This document shows positions 53,690 through 64,000 of a DNA stretch of 64,000 nucleotides, one piece after another. The stretch covers positions 1,746,001-1,810,000 of the forward strand of contig CM064666.1 in the NCBI GenBank assembly GCA_032717465.1, read 5' to 3'. Positions within the stretch are counted from its first letter, which is position 1; each line of letters opens with the position of its first letter. Both the position numbers and the translations under genes were made by a program. The DNA is from Coenobita brevimanus. Taxonomy: Eukaryota > Arthropoda > Malacostraca > Decapoda > Coenobitidae. The notes under the pieces are model-generated. The model ran no database searches and was not told where the DNA came from. It worked only from the letters and a program-made list of their open reading frames with translations.

Positions 53690-54690
53690 CCTCTGCCATT
53701 TGGTTGTCCACTTTCTGACTCACACCCCCATCTCTTGCATACCTCTCCACTCCATCCCTCCATCTCATCCTCAGCCTCCCTCTCCTCCTTTCTCCCTTGA
53801 AGTCGCTCACACACATTCTACTTACCAATCTCTCATTCTTCATTTTCTTCCCATGGCCAGTCTCAAAGCACTTTCAAAACACTTTCAGTCTCATCCATAT
53901 CAACACCTCAACACTCCTTTATTTTTGCATTTGTTTGTTTCCATGTAACTGTGCATGCTTCTCTCAGGTAACTCATTTCCACTTCTCTCACTCTTGCCAT
54001 GTATCCTTCCAACAGGGTTCAAGCTTCTCATCTATACGTTAGAGTGGGGATCATTATATTCTCTTGCAGCAGCTTTCTCACTTCTGTGCTCACTTCCTTA
54101 TTCCTTGTCACAGCTTTTCATGACCCAGCAAGCTTTCCTCCGTGTTGAACCCTCTAAAGCACCTTCTTCTCTAAACTTCCGTTATTCGTAATCATATGTA
54201 TGATTAAGTTCTTGAATGCACTCACATTTTCCATTTATTAAATATCCCGTCACTGTGTATGCTGTTAATTCATTTCTCTCATAGACCATAATGCTACTCT
54301 TATCTACATTTCTTGAGTGTTTCCTACAGCTCATTCACCAAGCCTTGTAGCTGACATTCATCTTCATTTAATGCAGTATTGTCAACAAGCAGTAGTACAG
54401 GAAGTTTTGACACTCTACCCTCTCTGATTAGACTCACTTCAGCAACCACTGCCCTACCTTGTATCATGTTGCCCCATCTGTGTACAAACTGAATAACCAC
54501 GGAGACAAAATCCATTTCAGTCCAACATTCAGATAAAATAACTTGGTTCAATATCCACACCTTTATACTCATACATGTTCTCCACAGCATTGAACAACCA
54601 CATACTCCATGTAGTTTTAATACTTTCTGCATTCCTTGTCTGTCTTCTGTCATGTTTTCCTCAGATCCATATAGGCGTCTTACAACTTTT
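53690..54690 (-). mobile_element. LINE-A, old 5'-truncated relic
   Basis: The minus-strand translation, with many stops and shifts, shows QGRAVVAEVSLIREG, KLPVLLLVDNTAL and the C-terminal GRLRMRWRDGVERYA, aligning with the LINE-A RT. FADD is degraded to LVDN. No simple tail. Confidence 0.7.
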
Positions 54691-54724
54691 GTTGTGACGG
54701 CAGCAGAGGTATCTCCATTCTTCT

Positions 54725-56100
54725 AAATGCTTGCAAAATACTAGCCAAGATAATGTTATCCAGACTGATAAAACGTCTGCCTGAGTCAACACTTCCCGGA
54801 ATTCAGTGTGGATTTTGGAAGGAACAAAGTACTGTGGTATGATCTGTGTTGCACGACAGATATAAGAGAAATGCCATGAGTAGAACCATGACTTATATAT
54901 TGCATTCACCAGTCTTGAACAAGCATTTGACACTGTTAACAGAGAACATAAATTATATGGACTGCTCTTTCAAAATTTGGAGTTCCAAGCAAATTTCTTA
55001 CCATCATGAAGAGGCTGTATGACATGAATGCTCATATATCCATAGGTGGGAGCAGATTTGAACCTTTCAGCATGGTCTTGGGAGTAAAGCAAGGACATGT
55101 CCTGGCTCCACAATGTGCCGAGTGATGACTGTGCTGTCCTTGCACATACCCCAGAATCCATATAACAGGGTCATACCATCATATGCAACATAAGCCTTGC
55201 AATGGGTCTTGAATGAATGTCAATAAAACAAAAATATCTCAGAGAAACAACCCAGCAGTCTCTTGCATTTCAGATAAATAGCAGAAATGTAAAACAGGTG
55301 GAGAATTTTACCTACCTTGGAAATGTGCTCACAGATAAGCATAACGTTGATGCAGAAGTCCTTACATGAATCAGCCATACCTGAGACTCTTTGGACATCT
55401 CAGATCCAGTCTTTGAAAACAGCAACTTGAGAATCAAGGCGAAGTTATTAGAATATACAGCTGTATGTCTCTCCACCCTCATATATGGTGCTGAAGCCCG
55501 GACTACTTACCAGCATCACATCAAACAGCTTAAGTTGTTTCACATCCTATGCTTACAGTGCATCCTAGGACTCACATGGGAAGATAAACTCCCTCACTCA
55601 CAAATTTTCCAGTGAGTGAAGTCAATCAGCATAGAAAACATGCTGGCTGAAAAGCAACATAGGTAGGTTGAACACGTATTCCTCATGCCTGAGCACTGGC
55701 TTCCCCCCCAAAGTTCTGTATGGCCATCTCCCTACAACACGCCGCAACCCAGGGGAACGGAAGAAGAAATATAAAGATGATATAAGGACAACCCTGAAGA
55801 AGTGCAACATCATACCAAATGAACTTGAAGCCTATGCCTTGAACAGAACAGCAACGAGCCCTCTGCAACGAAGGAACCATTCATCTTGAAGAAACTTGGA
55901 ACTAGGTCAGAGAAGAGCAACGGAGGCATATTCAAAACAGTTCTCCCAGCAAACCTGAACTTGACATTCCGGCTGTGTGGCAAAGTTTGCACATCCAGGA
56001 CTGGTCTTACAGTGACGTATATTGGCACCAAAGATAATGAGAAGCATATTATCCTTGGGTATATTAGCCGTTGTCTTCTGTGCCAGAAGTACACCTCTAA
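54725..56100 (+). mobile_element. LINE-C, decayed non-LTR retrotransposon
   Basis: Broken frames read in order: an RT stretch with LEQAFDTVNR-like and VKQG sequence (54900-55100), YTAVCLSTLIYGAEART (55455-55505), a LPPKVLYGHL and KKKYKDDIRTTLKKCNI stretch (55695-55815), and a C-terminal zinc-finger-like CGKVCTSRTGLT (55970-56010). This order is typical of one group of metazoan LINEs. Many stops; inactive. Confidence 0.72.
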
Positions 56101-56335
56101 GTATGTGTGTGTGTGTGTGTGTGTTTACTTAAATGCCATCATGGACATAAGACTGGTCATCTCTCCATAGGCCGCTGGTCTGTGGTAGCCAAACCTTTGG
56201 CCCTTACAGTACACCTAAAAGGCAGTAGTATGGGATTAGTCACTCATTCCACGTGTAGCTTTACCAAAGTACTGTACAGTGTAATACAGGATTTTATAAA
56301 ATGCTCGAAGCTGTAGTTGGTAACACGGGAGTAGT

Positions 56336-56420
56336 CCATCCATCCATTAACCATATAATCCTTTTCTGCCCTATCAGAAGCATAGAGGCCTGGAACTAGG
56401 CAGTATTCAGTCTCATTATC
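56336..56420 (-). mobile_element. SINE-G, diverged fragment
   Basis: (CCAT)n, then GGCCTGGAACTAGGCAGT and a CTCATTATCTAAATGAT remnant. Confidence 0.45.
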
Positions 56421-56499
56421 TAAATGATAGTCAAGCTGTGTATGTGTGTTTCTGTGCATTTGTTTGTTTTTATTCACGAGAACGGTAACAGATATCGAC

Positions 56500-58390
56500 C
56501 TTATTCATTTTACAGTAGGTCGGGGTAAGGCCAGGGAGTGTCAGAAAACTACCAATTTTTGCCGATCGTGCGTGGCGCGAAATTGTCGGAAATCGCGACA
56601 CGCGAAAATAATTTTTTTGACTCTTTGGTCAGAAATGTCATTGTGGGCACGGTTACGGTATGGAAGCAAAGGTAATGGTATTTGCAAACATTTTGTGGTG
56701 GAAAAGCTCTTAGTTCTGGAATTTTGTTCATGTAGGGCGAAGGTACGTTATCATTTTAAGTGACCCAGGTAAATAAGTTTTAATATTCGTGCGGTTTAGC
56801 CAAATAATAAATACTAGAATTTGGAGAAATAAGCAAATTAAAATTTATTAAGGAACTCGGACCAGTGTTACCATATTTAGCACAACTGCTTTTAGCATAA
56901 ATTTTATTTTGAGTTTGGCATAAAATCTAGCATAATGAATCGTTTAGCATAAATCTAGCCCAGTTTTACAATGTCTAGGGTAATGCATCTGCAGATCACA
57001 GAGTTTGTAACTTGGCAACTTTAGTTATGAACTTAATTTGTAACTTCGTTGTCGCTAGATTTAAATAATAGCATTTTTTGTTTAGTGAAAAACACTTAGA
57101 TGAAATGAAATCTCTAAGTTGTAGTGATATTTCAGTCAAGATATTTAGAATCTTTGCTGTGGAAAAAGAGCCAGGTTTGGATGATAATTATATACACAAA
57201 ACGCTAAAAGTAATGCTGAGCCTGGGACACTTGTGTATTTTGTATCACTGTTTAAGCTTTAACTGCACCAAAGCTATGTATAACATATAACGGGCTCGTT
57301 AGCATATCCTTAGTATTGTATCACATGATTTTCCTGTTGTCATAGTTCGGGCTAAGTAGCACATTTTAAGAACAAGCTTTGCATATTTGCCTGTGATGGT
57401 AACACTGATCCTTACGTCATAAGACGCCATTATGTTGTCACCAAAACAGTGTTATGGGTATTGTTGGGGCGGAGAAAATCAAATATTCACAGTGGTAAGT
57501 ATGTGTTACATGTTTTGTTCATGTTCAGATAATTGTGGTGGTATGATGGGTGTGTAGAGAAGTAGAGGTGAAGGGAAAGAAGAAAAGGTGGGTTGGGATG
57601 GTGATGGTGTAACATTGAAGAGGACGGCGAGGCAAAATTTATATACATGTACTGTATATTACGATTTTTGGGGTTGGGTGTATGAGTTCAGTTATTAATA
57701 CTAGCAGTTTTGCTATTAATTGTAGTGTATCTTATTTCACCAAATACATCGGTGTGGTATGTTAACTTTAGTTTGCCAAAATTGATTTTTGTTACTTATT
57801 GTAGTTATTATTTATATTTGGCTATTAAAAGGGTTCAATTGAGATTTATCTATAAATATTTGAAATGTATTTAGTTAGACATGCAAGTGGAGTAATAATG
57901 ATGAAATGTGTTCCTTAACTTCAATGAGATACTTAAACATGGTTAATTTTGTAATTTATACTAGCTACAATTATGTTATTTGTATTTTTGCATGTGTTGA
58001 ATGGGCTCAGTTTGGAATTTATTATTAATCTGAAATCTCCCAGGTTAGGTGTGCTTCTGTAAGTTTGTAAATTTAGAGAAGTTCTTGCTTAGTGGTGGTT
58101 AGGCTGATATCCACAAGGAAAAAGAAACACTAAATATAGTGGTATTAGAGGTAGACTGTGAGATGATTCTGACTTCATGTGTGCAGTGTGTTGGGGATAG
58201 CATGTGGAGATTGTCAGGCATGATAGGATTGATCTTGCTGGTGAGTCTCAGGTGTGTGGAAGAGTTGTTATCAGGAAGACATGTTATGTGCTGGAGGTGG
58301 GGCTTGAGGTAGCTCTGTGGCTAGGGTAAGGAGTGATTGGAGGAAGAGGGAGCTGTTGCCTTTCCTAACATTGAGAGGGCTCTGCCTACA
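56500..58390. other. Repeat-poor island
   Basis: No repeat family recognised. Contains a CpG-containing segment (56560-56600, GATCGTGCGTGGCGCGAAAT) and the candidate exon at 57432-57494. Compositionally unlike its surroundings. Confidence 0.5.
57432..57494 (+). CDS. Candidate first coding exon of an unidentified downstream gene
   Basis: An ATG opens 21 codons (start MLSPKQCYGYCWGG) that run into a strong donor gtaagt. A second ATG 21 nt downstream in another frame is also open. It lies in a repeat-poor island with a CRE-like tacgtcat 20 nt upstream. I do not recognise the protein and see no certain partner exon; 60233-60265 (after a pyrimidine tract and cag) is one possibility. Confidence 0.2.
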
Positions 58391-58397
58391 TGCTAAT

Positions 58398-58590
58398 TAA
58401 GCAACGTTGGGTCTGGTTAGTACTTGGATGGGTGACCGCCTGGGAACACCAGATGCTGTTGGCATAACGTTCTCCCTACGTGTCAAGTGGGGTTGGTGGA
58501 GGATTAGTGCCCCTCCCTGTAAAACAAATAACTCTAAGCCTTGGCCACCCCGTTTGGGATACATGGCGTCTGGCAATGAATGGATGAATG
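58398..58590 (+). mobile_element. SINE-5S copy, truncated near 5S nt 53
   Basis: TTAAGCAACGTTGGGTCTGG to GGCGTCTGGCAATGAATGGA. It shares the AACGTTCTCCCT insertion after the 5S head with the full-length copy, so the two belong to one subfamily. Confidence 0.88.
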
Positions 58591-58731
58591 TGTTAGGAGT
58601 GTAATGTTGTATGGTAGTGAGACCTGGGCAGTAAAGGAAGAGGATATTCACAGGCTGAAACATAAAAAATGACGGTGATTAGGTGGATGTGCTTTGCATC
58701 CTTGAATGCAAGACTCCGGGGAGCTAGGTTT

Positions 58732-59045
58732 GTGATGGAAGAGTTAAGAGGAAGGATGGGACTGGAGTGTATTGGTGTTGTGATGAGGAGGGGTAGACTG
58801 AGATAGTTTGGGCATGTGAAGGAGAACAGGGTATGACAATTGGGTGTGGAGGGTGAGAAGTGTGAATGTTGGGGGTAGGGTTGCGAGAGGGAGACCGAAA
58901 AAGACCAGGGACGAAGTCATAGTGTGTGACTTCGGGGATAAGGGACTGATTAGGGAGGCTGCTAGAGATTGAGCAGCATGGAGAGCTGCCATGAGGTGAC
59001 CAAGGCAGATGCATGCAAGCAAGTTGGAGTCTTTATAAATGAAAT
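58732..59045 (+). mobile_element. LINE-B 3' end
   Basis: AGGAAGGATGGGACTGGAGT (frame RMGLECIGVVMRRGR), several stops, end GGAGTCTTTATAAATGAAAT. Confidence 0.78.
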
Positions 59046-59049
59046 GTAT

Positions 59050-59590
59050 AAGCAAAGTGAAAGGAGAGAATTGAACGGAACAGTAATGCAGTATATAGCT
59101 ATCATTAACCCTCCATTACTAGGGTACACTACTAAGCTGGAAAAAAAATTAAAATGGTAGCAAGACTAAAATGAATATAATAATGCGGAATAAAATATAA
59201 AAAAACACATGACCAGATTGAAGAGATTAATAAATGAATCTGACCCTTTGCCATATTTTGTTTCTTGCTGTTGAAACTTAGTAACCGTGGTTGGCTGAAA
59301 GTGGTGGTTGTGATGGTGATGATTATGATGATGTGTTTACCCACAGGTGATTAGTTAGCTGGATGGGAGTGGCATTGACAGGTGCATCTTGTTGGAGGAA
59401 GTACAGCAGCAGTACCGGTATAGTGATTGCTGTGATTGGTTGGGGCCAATTTGACACACTCTGCTATTGCAGCCACCTCATAGGTTAGTGGCCATATCTT
59501 TGCTGAATAATCATAGTTTATGTTGTTGTGAAGTAAGTTTACTTTTAAGTGTACAGAGGATTCTTAACAACTTTTATATATACCGGTATA
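59050..59590. other. Intergenic, nothing identified
   Basis: AT-rich unique sequence without clear coding or repeat structure. Confidence 0.4.
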
Positions 59591-59597
59591 ATGTATA

Positions 59598-60015
59598 CAG
59601 TAAGACCTCACTATAACAGACTAATTGGGGCCCAAGCCATTCTGAAAAAAGCAAAATTCTGATAAAAGCAACATCCGGATATCCCTCTGCTAATCTGGAC
59701 TTTTTCCGATATAGCAGACACTAGTCTGGATTGCACCAACGGTTTTTAAACTGGTTTCACTACCTCTGCTGTACTGTACTGTGTTATACCTTTACAATAA
59801 TCATATGGTATACTACATACTGTATAATAATACTGTACTGTACACTGATAAACATGTCTTTTATTTACCTTATATAGCTGAAGTGGTCAGGCAGACTGGA
59901 CTGCTGGTGGCTGTATCGGATATTTTCTGGCATATAGGAATTTAGCCTGGTAGCTCCTTGATTCCGATAAAACCGAATTCCAGTCTATTGAAGTCTGTTA
60001 TATCGAGGTTTTACA

Positions 60016-60016
<1 letters not shown>
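59598..60016. mobile_element. MITE-4, pogo/Tigger-like ends
   Basis: Left CAGTAAGACCTCACTATAAC, right (reversed) CTGTAAAACCTCGATATAAC, both continuing AGACT. TA lies before the left end. The right side runs into a (TA)n microsatellite. Confidence 0.6.
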
Positions 60017-60019
<3 letters not shown>

Positions 60020-60068
<49 letters not shown>

Positions 60069-60079
60069 CATATATATAC

Positions 60080-60122
<43 letters not shown>
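60020..60122. repeat. (TA)n(CA)n microsatellite
   Basis: Alternating TA run with a few CATACA interruptions, then (CA)n, directly after MITE-4. Confidence 0.96.
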
Positions 60123-60126
<4 letters not shown>

Positions 60127-60445
60127 GAACAGCACTATAGGCATTTTTTTTGTGTGTATGTTATGTGTGTTTTTCATAGTTTATTATTATCTTAGCTCAA
60201 GCAGAAAACAATTTTTTTTTTTTTCTCCCCAGCCAGCTATGAGTGACATGGTAACTGGCTTTGGTGAGGTGGTAGGTATATTACTGGTGTGAGTGGTCAG
60301 TTACTAGATCTTCCTGATGTTTTTTATATATCCTTGCAATTTTTTCCTCCCCCTCCCATGCCCCATAACAGTGAGACTTGGCATTCTTTGCAGGGGTCTT
60401 TCCATTAATTTCCCCTTCATGCCACATCCAATTTTTGTCGTAAGG

Positions 60446-60480
<35 letters not shown>

Positions 60481-60781
60481 ATAGGAGGCCTTCTAGCATG
60501 ATTTCCTTACCATTACCATTCTTTTGTACACTAATATTCTCTTCACAAACAATATCAGTGTTAAAAAGATTTAGATTGCTCAAATGGGAATCTTAAGTTA
60601 AATTAGGCTAAATAAATTGCTGAGTAAAAGGTGCTAGGGAGTACTCGTGACCATTTCCAAGCCACCAAGGAGGTAGACTGTGTGTGTGTGTGTGTGGTTT
60701 AGTGGGTAATTACAGCGCTCCAATTGGATTGAGCCAGTGAAGGTTTATATCCAGGGGTGTTTGGGGTTTACTGCTGCTTAA

Positions 60782-62322
60782 CCCTTGAACCGCGGGTATT
60801 GTTTTGGTCTGACTGTCCTCTCCCGCGGGGGTTTCAGCCAAATGTCAGGACCAACTTGCCTAGCCCCGGGTTCTCTGCACAGAATAAAGCTAGAGAAAAA
60901 AATAAGGTATCATTAGAAAGTACTAACCTTCAGCTTTCCATTGATGTAGGTTTCATGACTTTGTTGACTTTCACAGGACGGGCAGAGCCGTTAGAAGTGA
61001 GGGGTGTAAAATCACTATTTTACGCCCCACACACCAGTACCAAATGCCAACCACTCTCTGATAATAGTAATATAAACATATAAGAACACTGTACATACGA
61101 TAAACACCCACTCTGTGTTCGCTGAGGTAGGTAAAAGGCACTTCACTGCGGCTGCGCCCGCTTTTCACTGCGGCTGCGCCTCACTTCACTGCGGCTGCGC
61201 CCGCTTTTCACTGCGGCTGCGCCTCACTTCACTGCGGCGTCACCCGCTCACTGACATTTCAGGCGATCTTTTCATTCTTTCTAACTTCTATTATTATTTT
61301 ACATATAATCTGGGCAATATACATTATATTTACAATGCACTTATTACTATATTGTGTCACTGTCGCATCACAGAATTACACAAGTGCCGCAGAGTTACAC
61401 AAGTGCCGCTGATTCTCTTATTACAATATCACTTATTATACTGGCCAATATTTACATTTTGTTCTAGGCAAAATATCCCTTATTACTACATTATCCATTA
61501 TACAATTATTGGTAAAGCACGTCACTGTCGCATCACTGTATATCACTGTCACTTTCAGTAACTCTGCACAGAATAAATCTAGAGTGAAAAATAAGGTACC
61601 ATTAAAAAGTACTAACCTTCGGCTTTGCAATGATGTAGGTTTCATGATTTCGTTGACTATCACTGGATGGGCAGTGCCATTAGAAGTGAGCGATCTAAAA
61701 TCACTATTTTTCGCTCACACACCATTACCTTCGCTCATACACCATTACCAAATGCCAACCTCATTCTGATAATAATACTATAAACATATATGAACACTGC
61801 ACATACGATAAACACCCACTCTGTGTTCACTGAGGCAGGTAAAAGGCACTGTAATTGCCTGCACTTCACTGCCACATCAGCGGTGTTGTAATCACTGTTT
61901 TTCGCTCACACACCATTACCAAATGCCAACCTCATTCTGATAATAATACTATAAACATATATGAACACTGCACATACGATAAACACCCACTCTGTGTTCA
62001 CTGAGGCAGGTAAAAGGCACTGTAATTGCCTGCACTTCACTTCCACATCAGCGGTGTTGTCACTCACACAGCTGGACAGATACTGATGCGTGTTTGGTCC
62101 GGGGTGGGGTGGGGGGCCCAGGGGGTGGGAGGTGGGACCCCAGGGGGGGGGAGGTGGGGGTCGGCTGGAGTGAAAGAACTTAATAGCTACTCTCCCTTGA
62201 AATAATTGGCGCACGGAAAAAACGCAGGGTATTCAAAATATTCACAAACATTCGAGAATGACACCCGCGGTTTGGTCCAGTTTTTGCAATGTCATTCTGG
62301 AATGACACCCGCGATTAAAGGG
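60782..62322. mobile_element. PB-1, non-autonomous piggyBac-like element
   Basis: Bounded by TTAA (60778-60781 and 62323-62326). Ends are inverted: left CCCTTGAACCGCGGGT, right (reversed) CCCTTTAATCGCGGGT. TTAA target and CCC start are piggyBac hallmarks. 1541 bp, no transposase frame. The inside holds about 2.5 copies of a roughly 250-300 bp segment (60880-61135, 61562-61860, 61883-62060), a GC-rich minisatellite, and a 30-bp piece resembling SINE-G (60843-60872). Confidence 0.82.
61143..61255. repeat. GC-rich minisatellite within PB-1
   Basis: About five copies of CACTGCGGCTGCGCC alternating with CGCTTTT and TCACTT spacers. Confidence 0.8.
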
Positions 62323-62483
62323 TTAATGCCACTCAGGGATGAGTGAGGCTGGTCACTCACATCATAAATGTCAGGACCGACTTGGCTAGCTCCGGGTTCC
62401 TGCACTCCTTATGGAGCAACACAGGATTAGTTGATGATGATGGTTATTAGGCTATTAATGATGTTGATTATTATTAGTAGTAG

Positions 62484-62668
62484 TCATTCATTCATTCATT
62501 GCCAGACGCCATGTATCCCAGACGGGGTGGCCAAGGGCTTAGAGTTAATTGTTTTACAGGGAGGGGCACTAATCCTCCACCAACCCCACTTGACGTAGGG
62601 ATGCCAGCAGCATCTGGTGTTTCCAGGCGGTCACCCATCCAAGTACTAACCAGACCCAACGTTGCTTA
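62484..62668 (-). mobile_element. SINE-5S copy, truncated near 5S nt 54
   Basis: CATTCATTCATTCATTGCCA, body, then CCAGACCCAACGTTGCTTA. Confidence 0.88.
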
Positions 62669-62699
62669 GTATTTATTATTATTATATTATCATCATCCT

Positions 62700-62748
62700 A
62701 CCTTCCTCACCCTGCCTTAGGGTGGGAAAGAAAGTCTGGATGATGATA
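62700..62748 (+). mobile_element. SINE-E 3' end fragment
   Basis: CCTTAGGGTGGGAAAGAAAG, TCTGGATGATGAT. Confidence 0.45.
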
Positions 62749-62849
62749 TTGTTTACAGTACTGCAATATCAGATATAAATGTAGTTCATTGAGAGTGAGT
62801 GTACAGCACTGTACATGAAGATAGATTACTGTATGGGGTTATATATTTT

Positions 62850-63380
62850 CATCCTCTGTTACAGTATGATAAGTGGGTTTGCTTCAGTACCATACAGGAG
62901 AATGATTAGGTACTGTACAGTGTGCAAGATAAGTTGCTATGAAGACTCCTGTATCACCTCAAACCCTTTCCTAGAGATTTATAACACATCTCCTCTGTTA
63001 TAGCATTTTAATATCAACCATTTGCTTCAATGGCAAATGATTAGGTATGGTGTGCAGGATAAGTTGCTATGGAAGTGGTGTTAGAAGCTTCATATGTCAC
63101 ATAAAACCCTGAAATTTATAACACATATTACACCACGTCTCTCCTCTGTGTCATAGTGTTTTAATATCAACCATTTGCTTCAGTAACATACACACAAATG
63201 ATTAGGTACAGTGTGCAGGATAAGTTGCTATGGAATGGGTGTTAAGAAGTATGTATGTCCCGTAACACCCATCCTGAACCATTTATTATGTGTATTCGAC
63301 CTTAAACTATCGTATATGTCATAGTGTTTTAGTGTTGACAAAGCTTATCAGTAATATGCAAGAAAATTGACATGCAGTGT
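62850..63380. repeat. Tandem repeat, about 130-170 bp unit, 3.5 copies
   Basis: AATGATTAGGTACTGTACAG- and CAGGATAAGTTGCTATGG-like blocks recur near 62900, 63040 and 63200, separated by TTTTAATATCAACCATTTGC. Confidence 0.85.
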
Positions 63381-63440
63381 GTGGAATGAATCACTTAGGG
63401 AAATGCGTTAAAGTCTCAATAAAATACAGTGGTATATATT

Positions 63441-63482
<42 letters not shown>

Positions 63483-63727
63483 AAAGTATTCTCATTGGTT
63501 AAGGAAGCTCCCTTGCACCTTTTCCCTGGTGGTTTATTTTTGATTGGCTTGTTAATATCCTTTTGTACCTTGCTTATATGTGGTAGGTGGTGGCAACAAT
63601 CATTTACTCACTTGATGTTGTGCTGCCAGCTTCTTCCTTAGCCTTTATCATTCTTTTTCTGTGCCTGCTCTCCTCTCTTCCTATTTCTCCCATCTTTCCT
63701 GTCACTTCTTATTGCTTTTCTTCCTTT

Positions 63728-63950
63728 ATAGGTGGCTTTACATTGAGTGACAAGCCAAATGGTTTCCTGTATGCCAGGAAACCATTTACAACGCTGGGTG
63801 GTAACCATATAACCAACTCATACGGGCTTCCTACGTGTCAACAAGTGGGTTGGTGGAGGGTAGTGCCCCTCCCCGTAAAACAAATAACAGTCAAATGGCC
63901 ACCCCTTACGGGATTATGGCGTCTGGCAATAGATAGATAGATAGACATTA
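63728..63950 (+). mobile_element. SINE-A2, long copy
   Basis: Head AACGCTGGGTGGTAACCATA, body GGTTGGTGGAGGGTAGTGCC, end GGCGTCTGGCAATAGATAGA. This tail is identical to that of LINE-A. Confidence 0.78.
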
Positions 63951-64000
63951 AGCAACCATGGTAATAGTAATTATGGTATCTTTGTGTTAGTTCTCACTGC

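Larger units (their letters stand above)
60690..62430 (+). mobile_element. SINE-G split by the piggyBac-like element PB-1
   Basis: 60690-60777 is the 5' half (GGTTTAGTGGGTAATTACAG, GGTTTATATCC). It resumes at 62323 with TTAATGCCACTCAGGGATGA and GGCTGGTCACTCACATC. Confidence 0.85.

Overview
The window is nuclear DNA of an arthropod, most likely a decapod crustacean and perhaps a crab. That call is inference, from long introns full of microsatellites, a LINE type I associate with crab genomes, and the coding style. No bacterial, plasmid or viral gene organisation is visible.

Two genuine spliced genes lie on the + strand. Positions 2245-18162 hold the 3' end of a fibrillin gene. Nine exons encode 716 residues: the end of a TB (8-Cys) domain, seven EGF modules, a roughly 170-residue Gly-rich spacer absent from vertebrate fibrillins, a furin-type GRKRR site and the C-terminal propeptide (the asprosin-equivalent region). 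The 5' part lies upstream of the window. Positions 28626-49412 hold a complete KLHDC4 gene (kelch domain-containing protein 4): eleven exons, 522 residues, six kelch repeats and an acidic tail. All exon junctions are phase-compatible. Between the genes (18.3-28.6 kb) are minisatellite arrays and transposon debris. After KLHDC4 (49.4-64 kb) come more repeats, a repeat-poor island (56.5-58.4 kb) that may carry the first exon of another gene, and a nested piggyBac-like element.

Most of the rest is repeats. I name families locally. LINE-A: RTE-like, GATA-tailed, one near full-length copy in KLHDC4 intron 1 and about 25 fragments. LINE-B, LINE-C and LINE-D: 3' ends of three other non-LTR families. 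SINE-5S: a 120-nt 5S rRNA head joined to a body resembling the LINE-A 5' region and 3' tail. SINE-A2: same body, different head. SINE-G, SINE-T and SINE-E: short elements, two with tRNA-like promoter boxes. MITE-1 to MITE-5 and PB-1: DNA elements with inverted ends. Several insertions are datable because they sit inside each other with clean target duplications.

The most unusual pattern is that exon edges with their splice sites have been tandemly duplicated into the neighbouring intron at five places in the two genes. This leaves decoy donors or acceptors. The clearest case is KLHDC4 exon 5, followed by three decayed copies of its 3' two thirds.
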